NCBI RefSeq assembly: GCF_034931045.1
Contig: NZ_JAYGHH010000005.1
Span: 62,001 to 126,000, forward strand
DNA: 64,000 bases
DNA from: Nodularia sp034931045
Lineage (GTDB): Bacteria > Cyanobacteriota > Cyanobacteriia > Cyanobacteriales > Nostocaceae
Reading direction: 5' to 3'
Shown: in pieces, positions 37,681 to 46,886 of the stretch
Layout of the letters: the number at the start of each line of letters is the position of its first letter
Numbering within the stretch: position 1 is the first letter of the stretch
Notes under the pieces: generated by a model
Database searches by the model: none
The model's input: the letters and a program-made list of their open reading frames with translations, nothing else
Told to the model about the DNA's origin: nothing
Made by a program: the position numbers and the translations under genes

Positions 37681-38178
37681 ATGCCCAGTTCCAAAATATT
37701 TACTACATCTTTTGACCTTCAAGAAGTTTACCCCTGTCCGGTTTGTCGTGTAGGTAAAATTTCTCATATGCCCATGATGGAGACTATGGCTTGTGATTTT
37801 TGCTCTGAGATTTTTACCGTTAACATAGAACAACAACAAATCAAAATGCCTTCTCGACAACCTCCCCTGATTTGGCGCTGGAATGGCTTTAACTGGACAG
37901 AAGCTCAGTTGGAGGGCGTTGAATTGGGCTGGGGTTATGGGATTGCGGCTATTGCCTTTGTGGTGCTGCCCACAAGCTTAATTGGTCTAGTTGCTTACTA
38001 CTTTCCGGCAGTATCTCATGATCCCATTACTTGGATACCATATATTTGGACAATATTAACTTTTTTGTTACATTTATCAATTATTTTGTGGATTTTAGTG
38101 GAAGTTTATCAAATTCCTGTTGTCGCTTATTTCAGAGCTATGAATCGGTGGCGAAATGGGATGATGAGGAGAGAATGA
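37681..38178 (+). CDS. Zinc-ribbon membrane protein
   Basis: A 165-residue protein of unknown function. The N-terminal CPVCRVGKISHMP...CDFC arrangement (two C-x2-C pairs about 20 residues apart) is a zinc ribbon. Two hydrophobic helices follow (about 82-106 and 115-145), then a basic tail (MNRWRNGMMRRE). It resembles conserved cyanobacterial hypothetical proteins. Neighbouring genes give no functional clue. Confidence 0.65.
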   Translation: MPSSKIFTTSFDLQEVYPCPVCRVGKISHMPMMETMACDFCSEIFTVNIEQQQIKMPSRQPPLIWRWNGFNWTEAQLEGVELGWGYGIAAIAFVVLPTSLIGLVAYYFPAVSHDPITWIPYIWTILTFLLHLSIILWILVEVYQIPVVAYFRAMNRWRNGMMRRE

Positions 38179-38552
38179 AGTTGCAAAATAGGCATAAGGC
38201 TGATGAAAAATAACAACATTGATACAAAACTACACCTTCAATCAGGCGATCGCAGTATAGTTTCGGTGTATATAAAGAAGATAGAGTATTTTAGAAGTTA
38301 CCCACAAAAAGGTGATTTATGAACTGAGTTAGCTAAAGACACCCTAGTATAATAGTTGAATCTCAGTATTGAATTTAGAGCAGATGGAGAAGCTCTGGCT
38401 GAATTTATTTATACCTATTGACAAGAACCCGCCGATAAACTTGGCCAAAACAGGAATTAGAACCGATTCCAATCTTATGAGTAGATTTGAGTAGGTTTTA
38501 TCTAGCGGCTGCATCACTCATACTTAATTTGATTGTTGACAAAAATATCATA
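38179..38552. other. Intergenic region
   Basis: About 370 bp with one HIP1 octamer. No repeat, RNA or credible coding frame was identified. Confidence 0.4.
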
Positions 38553-39200
38553 ATGAGCGGGATGGAGCAGTACTATAGAGTTTTAGAACTAGAATCTGGA
38601 GCAACACTTGAGGAAATCAATCAGGCTTATAAAGACTTGGTTTTTATTTGGCATCCTGACCGCATTCCTCAAGATAATCACCGTTTACTGAAAAAAGCTC
38701 AAGACAAGCTCAAAGCCATTAATGAAGCTCGTGATAAATTGCGTTCTTTACATGGTAAGCAGCAAAACATTTATCATTCTCCACCTTCTCAATCAACAAC
38801 ACCACCTCAAAGTACCTATAAACCACCTAAAACAAACCCGGATTTGAGTGGGAAAGACTTCAGAGGCTCTAATTTAAGCAACAAAGATTTATCTGGCAGA
38901 AACTTGAGTTATGCTGACTTGAGTGGGGCTGATCTTAGTGATACTTTTATGCATAAAGTTATTCTGCGAGGAGCAAATTTATCCTCAGCAAATTTGTTTC
39001 GAGCTAACTTACTTTTAGCCGATATGAGAGAAGCCAACTTACGTTCCACTAACTTGATTGGTGCGGACTTGAGTGGAGCCGACTTGCGCGGAGCCGACTT
39101 AACAGGGGCGCGGATTCGTTCAGGCGATCGCTTGCTGGTAAAATTGATTGGTGCTAACTTAGCTGGGGCAATTATGCCTGATGGTGTGATTCATAGTTAA
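38553..39200 (+). CDS. J-domain protein with pentapeptide repeats
   Basis: A 215-residue two-part protein. Residues 1-70 form a J domain with HPD (34-36), then a Pro/Ser/Thr/Gln-rich linker leads to about 20 pentapeptide repeats of the A(D/N)LxX type (DLSGKDFRGSNLSNKDLSGR and on), which should build a right-handed quadrilateral beta-helix. The frame extends upstream to 38487, but the extra residues are hydrophobic and not part of the J domain, so I chose the ATG at 38553; ATG 38562 is also possible. It may bring DnaK to a surface recognised by the beta-helix. Confidence 0.8.
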   Translation: MSGMEQYYRVLELESGATLEEINQAYKDLVFIWHPDRIPQDNHRLLKKAQDKLKAINEARDKLRSLHGKQQNIYHSPPSQSTTPPQSTYKPPKTNPDLSGKDFRGSNLSNKDLSGRNLSYADLSGADLSDTFMHKVILRGANLSSANLFRANLLLADMREANLRSTNLIGADLSGADLRGADLTGARIRSGDRLLVKLIGANLAGAIMPDGVIHS

Positions 39201-39248
39201 CATAAGTACACAAAGAAGGTATTGTTAACATAAAGACCAGTTGGATTT

Positions 39249-40073
39249 ATGAATATTGCCATTATTGGTTGTGGTTACGTTGGCTGTGCCGTTGCTCATG
39301 CTTGGCAGCAAAAGATGACTTTTATGATTACAGCTACTACAACTACTCCTGAGCGTGTCCCGACTTTAGAAAGTGTAGCCCAAAAAGTTGTAGTCACCCA
39401 AGGTAATGACCGAGAACAACTAAAATCTGTATTACAAAATCAAGATATTGTGTTGTTGAGTATTGGGGCAAAAGGGGCAAATTTATATGAAAACACTTAT
39501 CTCAATACCGCCAAAACTCTAGTTGAAATTTTACACGATACTCCTAGTGTTAAGCAATTAATATATACTGGAAGTTATTCAGTTTATGGCGACCATAACG
39601 GTGCTTTGGTAGATGAAGAAACCCCAGCTACACCCAGCCATGATAATGGCAAAATTCTCAAAGCAACTGAAGATGTATTACTAGGAGCATCTAGTGACAA
39701 GCTTCATGTTTGTATCTTAAGATTAGGAGGTATTTATGGTCCTAATAGGGAACTAATTAAAATATTTAAGAGAGTGCCTGGTACAACTCGTCCTGGTAAT
39801 GGTCAAGATATCGCTAATTGGATTCACCTGGACGATATTGCTGGGGCAATAGAATTTGCACGTCTAAATCATTTGCAAGGCATTTATAATTTAGTAGATG
39901 ATGCTGGTTTAAGCAGTCGAGAGTTACTTGATGGCTTGATGGAAAAACACAACTTACCCAAAGTAAAATGGGATCATACTGCTAAAGGTCAGCGTCTATA
40001 TAATGCTAAAGTATCTAATCAAAAAATTAAAAAAGCTGGTTATAAATTAATTCATCCACAGATAATATTTTAA
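39249..40073 (+). CDS. NAD(P)-dependent epimerase/dehydratase-like SDR
   Basis: A 274-residue atypical extended SDR. The dinucleotide-binding loop is GCGYVG at residues 7-12. The segment YTGSYSVYGDHNG follows the family pattern for the active-site region, but the classical YxxxK is not evident, so catalysis is uncertain. WIHLDDIAGAIEFA and GIYNLVDD are typical of the family. It precedes an alpha/beta fold protein by 20 bp and is probably co-transcribed. Confidence 0.8.
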   Translation: MNIAIIGCGYVGCAVAHAWQQKMTFMITATTTTPERVPTLESVAQKVVVTQGNDREQLKSVLQNQDIVLLSIGAKGANLYENTYLNTAKTLVEILHDTPSVKQLIYTGSYSVYGDHNGALVDEETPATPSHDNGKILKATEDVLLGASSDKLHVCILRLGGIYGPNRELIKIFKRVPGTTRPGNGQDIANWIHLDDIAGAIEFARLNHLQGIYNLVDDAGLSSRELLDGLMEKHNLPKVKWDHTAKGQRLYNAKVSNQKIKKAGYKLIHPQIIF

Positions 40074-40093
40074 TAAACATTCAAAAAAATACT

Positions 40094-41020
40094 ATGGCAA
40101 ATACATTGAATATTGCAATATCTCCTACCCAGTTTTACACCTGGAAGAACTATCGTTGTGCCTACGACATACATCAACCAGTTAACTCCAGTAGTCAGGG
40201 TTTACCGTTACTTTTAATTCATCCGATTGGGGTGGGATTATCACGAAGATTTTGGCAAAGATTTCGCATCCAATGGTATAGAAAAGGTCAGAAAAATCTG
40301 ATTTACAATCCTGATTTACTAGGATGTGGTGAAAGTGATATGCCCCGTGTGGCTTATACTCCTCAAGATTGGGCAGAACAACTAGGTTACTTTTTGCAAA
40401 CAGTTGTCAAACAACCTGTTGTAATTGTGGTGCAAGGGGCTTTATTACCAGTTGCTATAGAGTTGGTGCAAAAACAATCAAAATTAATTGCTGGCATGAT
40501 TTTAGCTGGGCCTCCTGCTTGGCCAGTGATTACCAAAAATTCATCAGCATTGCAGCAAAAAATAGCTTGGAATCTTTTTAATTCGCCTATTGGTAATGCT
40601 TTTTATCGTTATGCGCGGACAGAAAAATTTTTACGCTCCTTCTCAATTAGGCAGCTTTTTGGTTCAGAAAATGCTGTAGATAAAGAGTGGTTAAATATGT
40701 TAGTGGCAGGGGCAGCAAATTCGGAAAGTCGCCATGCAGTATTTTCGTTTTTGGCTGGATTTTGGCGACAGGATTATAGTGGTTATCTTGCTTGTATCAA
40801 TCAGCCGACATTGGTAGTTTTGGGAGAAACTGCATCGAGTATTAGCAAAGAAGGTAAACAAGAAACACCAGATGAACGCATGGCTGATTATCTTGGCTGT
40901 TTACTTCAAGGTAGTGGAGTTAAATTACCGGGACGCAACGTTTTACCTTATGAATCAACAGTAGAATTTGTAGAAGCGATCGCACCATTTATTACTGGAC
41001 TATTTAACTCTAAAAAATAA
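40094..41020 (+). CDS. Alpha/beta hydrolase fold protein lacking the Ser nucleophile
   Basis: A 308-residue protein with the alpha/beta hydrolase fold: oxyanion segment LLIHPIGVGLS (41-50), D-x-x-G-x-G-x-S segment NPDLLGCGESDMP (72-84). The nucleophile elbow reads VVQGALLP, where G-x-S-x-G would be expected, with Gly115 at the Ser position. It may be non-hydrolytic or use a different residue. It lies directly after the SDR gene. Confidence 0.75.
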   Translation: MANTLNIAISPTQFYTWKNYRCAYDIHQPVNSSSQGLPLLLIHPIGVGLSRRFWQRFRIQWYRKGQKNLIYNPDLLGCGESDMPRVAYTPQDWAEQLGYFLQTVVKQPVVIVVQGALLPVAIELVQKQSKLIAGMILAGPPAWPVITKNSSALQQKIAWNLFNSPIGNAFYRYARTEKFLRSFSIRQLFGSENAVDKEWLNMLVAGAANSESRHAVFSFLAGFWRQDYSGYLACINQPTLVVLGETASSISKEGKQETPDERMADYLGCLLQGSGVKLPGRNVLPYESTVEFVEAIAPFITGLFNSKK

Positions 41021-41173
41021 CACCATTTTATTACTTTGTCAAAATTAAATAAGTAAATCCTTTTTGGAGTTTAGCTTAGTATTAATTTATTGAAACAAAA
41101 TTGGCAATAATTTACTTTTAGTCACAAATATGAATATGATGCTTTAAATATTGTGTCAATATTTGGTTTCTAA

Positions 41174-41731
41174 ATGATGTTATCTAATGAGACAGATACC
41201 GAAGTATTTCAGGCTTTGCGTTCGGGAAACCTGTCAGCTTTAGGTATCTTTTATGAACGCTATGGAGAGATAGTCTACCGAGTGGCGCTACGAATGTTAA
41301 AAAACGCCCAAGAAGCTGAAGACCTCACACAAGAAGTTTTTCTCAGTCTTTGGCGTGGTGGTGCGTATGACTCTAAGCGAGGTTCAATGCAGGTTTTTCT
41401 CACCACCCTTACAAGGTCGAAAGCCATAGACCGCCTCCGTCAAATACAAGCCAGATGGCAACGTTTGCAAAAATGGAATCGTAGCTTTCCCGAAGACAAT
41501 AGGAATAGTTTGATGGATAAAGCTTCAATCAAGGAAACATCAAACCGGATTCGTGAGGCATTATCTGAGTTACCCAATCAGCAGCGACAGGTTTTAGAAA
41601 TGGCTTACTACGACGGTTTGAGTCAATCAGAAATTTCTGATGACTTAAAAATGCCTTTGGGAACAGTGAAAACTTATAAACGCAAGGCTTTATTAAAACT
41701 AAGGCAAATATTACAAGATTTAGTGGAATAA
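41174..41731 (+). CDS. ECF-type RNA polymerase sigma factor
   Basis: A 185-residue group 4 sigma factor with only regions 2 and 4. Region 2 contains RMLKNAQEAEDLTQEVFLSLWR, which contacts RNA polymerase and the -10 element. Region 4 has the helix-turn-helix LSELPNQQRQVLEMAYYDGLSQSEISDDL. The downstream anti-sigma gene begins 2 bp after the stop, so the two are translated together. It is paralogous to the sigma factor at 52170. Confidence 0.9.
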   Translation: MMLSNETDTEVFQALRSGNLSALGIFYERYGEIVYRVALRMLKNAQEAEDLTQEVFLSLWRGGAYDSKRGSMQVFLTTLTRSKAIDRLRQIQARWQRLQKWNRSFPEDNRNSLMDKASIKETSNRIREALSELPNQQRQVLEMAYYDGLSQSEISDDLKMPLGTVKTYKRKALLKLRQILQDLVE

Positions 41732-41733
41732 TC

Positions 41734-42492
41734 ATGACAAACTTTCCAAATTTTGACGAATTACAAGAACTCTTAGCAGGTTATGTCCTGGGCGACTTAA
41801 CTTCAGAAGAAGTTGCTATGGTTAACCAACTATTAGAAACCCGTCCAGAATTAAAAGTTGAGGTAAACCGGTTACAGAATAGTTTAGCTTTACTTCCTTG
41901 GGCTTTACCAGCAACTTCGCCTCCTAAATATTTGGGTTCTCAAATATTACAGGCTGCTGCATCTTCTAGTAATTCTATAGTTTCAACATCAAACCGAATT
42001 TGGAAAAAACCTCCAGTTTGGGTTGGTGTTCTGGGAAGTATTGCGGCCTCTGTTGTCATTAGCCTCAGTCTATATAGTTATCGTCTACAAAAACAAGTTA
42101 CTATTACTCAAGCTGAACTATCCCGTTATCAGGAAACAATAGCCTTACTGCGTCAACCTAATAACCGTTTGCTCACACTAACAGGAACTAATGTAACTCC
42201 TGTAGCTTCTGGTAGTTTAGTAATTGCACCTAAGTCTGATGTGGCGTTACTTACCTTGCAAAATTTAGACCAATTGCCCCAAGGTCAAATTTATCGCTTG
42301 TGGGCTGTAATTGATAATAAAAAAGTATATTGCGGAGAATTTAACCCAGACTCCCAAGGGACAGTATTCATGCAACTGCCTCTAGATGAGTTTATGACAG
42401 ATTCTTCTCAGGCTGTGATTACTATTGAACCCATAGAAAAAGTTCCCCAACCAACTGGAGAAACTGTAATGACAGGTAATGTTTCTTTGTAG
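41734..42492 (+). CDS. Anti-sigma factor, RskA-type
   Basis: A 252-residue inner-membrane protein. The cytoplasmic N-terminal domain (LQELLAGYVLGDLTSEEVAMV) is the anti-sigma domain that holds the ECF factor inactive. One transmembrane helix lies at about 95-115 (VWVGVLGSIAASVVISLSLY), and a periplasmic RskA domain follows (GQIYRLWAVIDNKKVYCGEF and AVITIEP). It would release the sigma factor on an envelope signal, probably after proteolysis. Its partner sigma is 2 bp upstream. Confidence 0.85.
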   Translation: MTNFPNFDELQELLAGYVLGDLTSEEVAMVNQLLETRPELKVEVNRLQNSLALLPWALPATSPPKYLGSQILQAAASSSNSIVSTSNRIWKKPPVWVGVLGSIAASVVISLSLYSYRLQKQVTITQAELSRYQETIALLRQPNNRLLTLTGTNVTPVASGSLVIAPKSDVALLTLQNLDQLPQGQIYRLWAVIDNKKVYCGEFNPDSQGTVFMQLPLDEFMTDSSQAVITIEPIEKVPQPTGETVMTGNVSL

Positions 42493-42738
42493 AATTATGG
42501 CTCAAATTGGTTATTTTCCATCTTCATCTAGTGCAGTATCTTGATAATGGAATTGGTTGATAAATTTATATTAGTAATAATTTTGGCTCTACAGGACTTA
42601 GTATGCTAAATGAATAGAGAACTATGTAATTTTAATAATCTGCCAAAGTAATTTCAACGTTTGTTTAATATTCCAGGGCAAATTTAGCTCATAACTTGAT
42701 GAACCTTTGGGAAAAATTAATTTTTAATCTCGCAAGTA

Positions 42739-44286
42739 TTAAGACAATTTCGTTAGCAATTCTAAAATTCTTTTTGATGTTGGTGTTAACAAAGTCCGGC
42801 GATAAGCATCTGCGGCTTTTTTAATCGCTTCTGCTTGAGTTGGATAAGGATGAATTACACCAGACAACCCATTTAAACCAATTTTATTCACAATTGCTGT
42901 AGTTATTTCACTAATTGTTTCTCCAGCATGACGGGAGACAATTGTTGCTCCTAAAATTTGGTCGGAACCTTTTTTATGGATAATTTTTACAAATCCATCT
43001 TCTTCACCATCTGTAATTGCTCGGTCTACACTACTAAAAGGAATTTTGATTGTATTGATATCAAAACCCTTTTCTTGAGCCTCTTGCTCATACATTCCCA
43101 CATGAGCAATCTCTGGGTCAGTATATGTTACCCAAGGCATGACTATGCTACTAAGTTTAGATTTTCCCAAGCCAAAGGGAGAAAACAGAGTATTCTTAAT
43201 TACAATTCGCGCTGCGGCATCAGCTGCGTGAGTAAATTTCCAGTTCATGCAGATATCGCCGGCTGCATAAATTTTGGGGTTTGTTGTCTGGAGATAATCA
43301 TTAACTTTCACCCCCTTTCTTTGGTCAAATTCCACCCCAACAGCTGCTAAATTTAAGCCTTCAACATTCGGTGCGCGTCCCGCACCAACTAAAATTTCAT
43401 CAACAACAATTGACCTTTGGGAACCATTACTGAGGAAGTGGATGAGCTTTCCTTCTGAAGTTTTTTCTACACTTTGGATTTGGCTATTCAAAACCAGATG
43501 TATATTTTCCTGGATAAAACGATTTTGAATAATTTCTGCGGCTTCGCTATCTTCTTTATTTAAGATGTGAGAATCCTTATGAAACAAGATAACTTGAGAA
43601 CCCAAACGTTGGAAAGCTTGAGCCAATTCACAACCGATAGGGCCACCACCAATTACGGCTAGACGTGGAGGAAGTTCGGTGAGGGAAAATACTGTTTCAT
43701 TAGTCAGAAATCCAGATGCTTCTAATCCCTTAATAGAAGGTCGCACGGCTCTAGCGCCAGTAGCAATTACAGCTTTTTTGAAGCGAAGTTTTTGTTCACC
43801 CACTTCAATGATATTATCACCTGCAAAACGACCACTACCTAAAAAAATGTCCACTCCCAGTTTTTGAAACCGATGAGCAGAATCATGATGGCTAATACCC
43901 GACCTTAAACGGCGCATCCGTTCCATTACCGCCGGAAAATCAACCTCTACTTTTTCTAGAGGGTTAATTCCCAAAACCTTTGCTTCCAAAATTTCGCCGA
44001 CAACGCGAGATGAACGAATAATACATTTTGAGGGAACACAACCGACATTTAAACAATCTCCACCCATTAAATGCTTTTCAATTAAAGCAACTTTTAACCC
44101 CACATCTAAACCTGCTGCACCTGCGGCTACAACTAATCCGGCCGTACCAGCACCAATAACTACTAAATCATAACAATCCACAGGTTTAGGATTAACCCAA
44201 TCCGGTGGATGAACATAGGAAATTAATTTTTTATTATACTCATCCATTGGTGGTAGAGTAACTTTTTGAGATGCAGAATTTGACAT
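42739..44286 (-). CDS. MerA/dihydrolipoamide dehydrogenase-like flavoprotein disulfide reductase
   Basis: A 515-residue FAD-dependent pyridine nucleotide disulfide oxidoreductase. FAD site VVIGAGTAG (42-50), redox-active pair C78/C83 in GGDCLNVGCVPSK, NAD(P) site IGGGPIGCELAQAF, and the C-terminal dimerisation domain with HPYPTQAEA, where the active-site base His sits. It lacks the N-terminal heavy-metal domain and the C-terminal CC of mercuric reductase, so mercury reduction is doubtful. Start: AAGGAG is spaced 7 nt from ATG. It ends the thiol-redox gene run. Confidence 0.88.
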   Translation of the reverse strand: MSNSASQKVTLPPMDEYNKKLISYVHPPDWVNPKPVDCYDLVVIGAGTAGLVVAAGAAGLDVGLKVALIEKHLMGGDCLNVGCVPSKCIIRSSRVVGEILEAKVLGINPLEKVEVDFPAVMERMRRLRSGISHHDSAHRFQKLGVDIFLGSGRFAGDNIIEVGEQKLRFKKAVIATGARAVRPSIKGLEASGFLTNETVFSLTELPPRLAVIGGGPIGCELAQAFQRLGSQVILFHKDSHILNKEDSEAAEIIQNRFIQENIHLVLNSQIQSVEKTSEGKLIHFLSNGSQRSIVVDEILVGAGRAPNVEGLNLAAVGVEFDQRKGVKVNDYLQTTNPKIYAAGDICMNWKFTHAADAAARIVIKNTLFSPFGLGKSKLSSIVMPWVTYTDPEIAHVGMYEQEAQEKGFDINTIKIPFSSVDRAITDGEEDGFVKIIHKKGSDQILGATIVSRHAGETISEITTAIVNKIGLNGLSGVIHPYPTQAEAIKKAADAYRRTLLTPTSKRILELLTKLS

Positions 44287-44370
44287 TAATAAACTCCTTC
44301 AATGATAAGAATTGATTTAGCAATCTGCTTTGCAGTGCTTTTTATTGAATTGTAATTTGAGCTATATTAC

Positions 44371-44516
44371 TACGAATTACGAACNNNNNNNNNNNNNNNN
44401 NNNNNNNNNNNNNNNNNNNNNNNNNNNNNNNNNNNNNNNNNNNNNNNNNNNNNNNNNNNNNNNNNNNNNNNNNNNNNNNNNNNNNNNNNNNNCGAATTAC
44501 GAATTACGAACACAGC
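44371..44516. repeat. STRR (ACGAATT) around an assembly gap of 108 N
   Basis: The heptamer ACGAATT appears on both sides of the N run 44385-44492 (TACGAATTACGAAC before, CGAATTACGAATTACGAAC after), so the gap is very likely an unresolved tandem array of the same unit. Confidence 0.8.
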
Positions 44517-44517
44517 T

Positions 44518-45366
44518 TTAATTCAGATTAATTTGTTGATTTTCGTCATTGTCTGTAGATTCTAAAACTTCATTTTCTAAAGCCTTACGAGCAACTTTAG
44601 TAACGTAAACTGTCACGGCAACTGTAGCAATAAAACCAATGATGCGAATTGCCCACTGTACACCGGGGTTATCGGGTTGAGCCTCAGTACCGATTGTGGC
44701 AATGTTACCAGCTAAGGAGCCGATGTAAACATACATAATTGTGCCGGGAATCATCCCAACGGAACCAAGAAAGTAATCTTTGAGAGAAACACCCGTTACG
44801 CCATAAGCATAGTTCAATAAGTTGAAGGGGAAGACAGGAGAGAGTCGCGTTAATAGGACAATTTTCAATCCTTCTCTACCCACAGCTTCATCAATCGCCC
44901 GGAATTTGTTATTTCCGGCAATTTTCTTAGCCACCCAACCCCTAGCCAAATAACGCCCGACGAGGAAAGCGGCGGTAGCTCCAATGGTTGCACCAATGAA
45001 GACATAAATCGAACCCATAACTACGCCAAAGACGACACCCGCACCAAGTGTGAGGATTGACCCTGGTAAAAAGGCAACAGTAGCAACGATATACAGTAGG
45101 ATAAATGCCAATGCTCCTACAGCACCCAAACCATCAATCCACTGCAAAGCATTTCGCAACCAGATTTGGGGATTAAATCCTGAAGCATTTTGAGCCGATT
45201 CTTGTCCCCAAGCTGGTTCGGTGGTAAATATCACAGCAACGCTAAATGCCATCAGCATCAGGAAAGTAAATTTAACCAACTTTTGCCAATTCTTCGTGAA
45301 GATATCTGCAATAGTTGGCTTTTGACGTTGGGGAAAGAACAAATTAGTTATTGCAGGTTTTAACAT
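44518..45366 (-). CDS. TVP38/TMEM64 family membrane protein
   Basis: A 282-residue DedA-superfamily protein. Several hydrophobic helices surround the family core GSILTLGAGVVFGVVMGSIYVFIGATIGATAAFLVGRYLAR and LLTRLSPVFPFNLLNYAYGVTGV. A long N-terminal part with a signal-anchor-like helix precedes it. Members affect membrane lipid movement, metal and redox tolerance. In many bacteria a TVP38 gene lies beside a MerA-like flavoprotein, as here. Confidence 0.85.
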   Translation of the reverse strand: MLKPAITNLFFPQRQKPTIADIFTKNWQKLVKFTFLMLMAFSVAVIFTTEPAWGQESAQNASGFNPQIWLRNALQWIDGLGAVGALAFILLYIVATVAFLPGSILTLGAGVVFGVVMGSIYVFIGATIGATAAFLVGRYLARGWVAKKIAGNNKFRAIDEAVGREGLKIVLLTRLSPVFPFNLLNYAYGVTGVSLKDYFLGSVGMIPGTIMYVYIGSLAGNIATIGTEAQPDNPGVQWAIRIIGFIATVAVTVYVTKVARKALENEVLESTDNDENQQINLN

Positions 45367-45497
45367 AAGTAATTTATCTCTATAGAGTGGTTGTGTTTAA
45401 AACTTTTTGGGCTAAGTGTGCTAACTTGTCAATTGTTTGCAACATTTTCCATCATCCTTGATACTACATCCAGATACAAGTAAGGTTTCCTGAAGGA

Positions 45498-45519
45498 GAG
45501 GACTGAAGTCCTCACTACG
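45498..45519. repeat. Dispersed palindromic repeat (copy 2)
   Basis: GAGGACTGAAGTCCTCACTACG is the reverse complement of 13004-13025 except for one base. Confidence 0.7.
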
Positions 45520-45541
45520 AAATTTGATGACGCTGTTTTAA

Positions 45542-45883
45542 TTAGAGCGCAGATTGAATTATTTCTGTGTATTGTTTTTTCGGTTTTAAGCCTACAATCT
45601 GTGATAATACTTGCTGATTTTTTAGTAATACTACTGTGGGAGCGCTTCTGACACTATATTTAATTGCTAGTTCAGGTTCTTCGCTCATATCAAGTTCAAC
45701 TAAATGTAAGCTGTCTGTATGATCAACGGCTATTTGATGTAGTACGGGTTTAAGTGTTTCGCAGGAAGGGCAGTAGGGAGCTACAAATTTGACAATGATT
45801 AGCTGCTCGGATTCCTGTATTAACCATTCAAAAGCGGCTCTTCCGGTGAAGAATGTTTGATCAATAGAAAAAGTGTTTTGCAT
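45542..45883 (-). CDS. Thioredoxin with atypical CPSC active site
   Basis: A 113-residue cytoplasmic thioredoxin fold protein. The active site is C38-P-S-C41 within FVAPYCPSCETLK, differing from the canonical WCGPC: the Trp is Tyr and the Gly-Pro is Pro-Ser. The cis-Pro segment SVRSAPTVVLL is intact. A strong Shine-Dalgarno (GAGGAG) is present. It lies just behind trxB on the same strand and is its likely electron acceptor. Confidence 0.88.
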   Translation of the reverse strand: MQNTFSIDQTFFTGRAAFEWLIQESEQLIIVKFVAPYCPSCETLKPVLHQIAVDHTDSLHLVELDMSEEPELAIKYSVRSAPTVVLLKNQQVLSQIVGLKPKKQYTEIIQSAL

Positions 45884-45918
45884 ATTTATCTCCTCAGAAT
45901 TGTCTTAAAAAGCACTAT

Positions 45919-46884
45919 TTAAGCGGCGAAACTAACAAGCGATGCTCGCTGCTCTGATAACCATCGTTCAGCTTCTAGGGCTGCCATACAACCAGTGCCG
46001 GCTGCGGTAATTGCTTGGCGGTAAATGTGATCTTGAACGTCTCCAGCCGCCCAAATGCCGGGAATATTGGTAGCTGTACTTTTACCCTGTGTTTTGATAT
46101 AACCCGCCTCATCCAGTTCCAATTGTTCCTGAAACAGTTGGGTGTTGGGGGTGTGTCCAATGGCGTAGAATAACCCACTCACGGCTATGTTATAAATTAC
46201 ACCAGTCCGATTGTCCTGAACTTGGACGCAACGTAGTACCTGATCACCATCTACACTCAGAGGTGAGGTCTGCCAATGGATGTGAATTTGGGTATGATTA
46301 AATACACGATTCTGCATTGTCTTGGAAGCTCGGAGGCGATCGCTTCTTACCAGTAAATGCACCTGACGAGCATATTTAGTGAGATACAGAGCTTCTTCTA
46401 TAGCCGAATCACCGCCACCAACCACAGCAATGTCTGCATTGGCAAACAAAGGATTGGCCCCATCGCAGATTGCACAGGCAGAGATGCCGTTATTCCAAAA
46501 CTTTTCTTCACCCGGTAGATGTAATCTTTTTGCAGTGGCTCCCGTACAGATGATCACAGCGCGAGCCTTAACCTCTAAGGTATCAGCAGAAGTTAATGTA
46601 AAAGGGTATTGAGAAAAATCCACAGCGATCGCATCATCAATAATTAATTTAGCACCCCATCGCTGTGCTTGCTGGCGCATCTCCTGCATTAACTTTGGTC
46701 CCTGAACTCCCGCAGCAAAACCAGGATAATTCTCTACCTCAGTAGTAGTCATTAATTGACCTCCAGGTATTCCCCCAGCACTGAAACCTTCAAATACCAA
46801 AGGCTGGAGTTGAGCGCGTCCCGCATAGATAGCAGCAGTATAACCCGCAGGGCCAGAACCAATAATCACCAGATTTTCCACCAT
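45919..46884 (-). CDS. trxB: NADPH thioredoxin-disulfide reductase
   Basis: A 321-residue flavoenzyme reducing thioredoxin with NADPH. FAD site IIGSGPAGYTAA, redox pair in SACAICDG (near 136-139), NADPH site VVGGGDSAIEEA and C-terminal FAD segment WAAGDVQD are complete. The frame extends upstream to 46905, but AGGAGG is spaced 6 nt from ATG 46884, so that is the start. The ribosome site lies inside the end of ccdA, pointing to translational coupling. Confidence 0.93.
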   Translation of the reverse strand: MVENLVIIGSGPAGYTAAIYAGRAQLQPLVFEGFSAGGIPGGQLMTTTEVENYPGFAAGVQGPKLMQEMRQQAQRWGAKLIIDDAIAVDFSQYPFTLTSADTLEVKARAVIICTGATAKRLHLPGEEKFWNNGISACAICDGANPLFANADIAVVGGGDSAIEEALYLTKYARQVHLLVRSDRLRASKTMQNRVFNHTQIHIHWQTSPLSVDGDQVLRCVQVQDNRTGVIYNIAVSGLFYAIGHTPNTQLFQEQLELDEAGYIKTQGKSTATNIPGIWAAGDVQDHIYRQAITAAGTGCMAALEAERWLSEQRASLVSFAA

Positions 46885-46886
46885 GA

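Noticed and set aside
42739..44286. True mercuric reductase (merA) in a mer operon
   Set aside because: No HMA domain, no C-terminal vicinal Cys pair, and no merR/merT/merP next to it.
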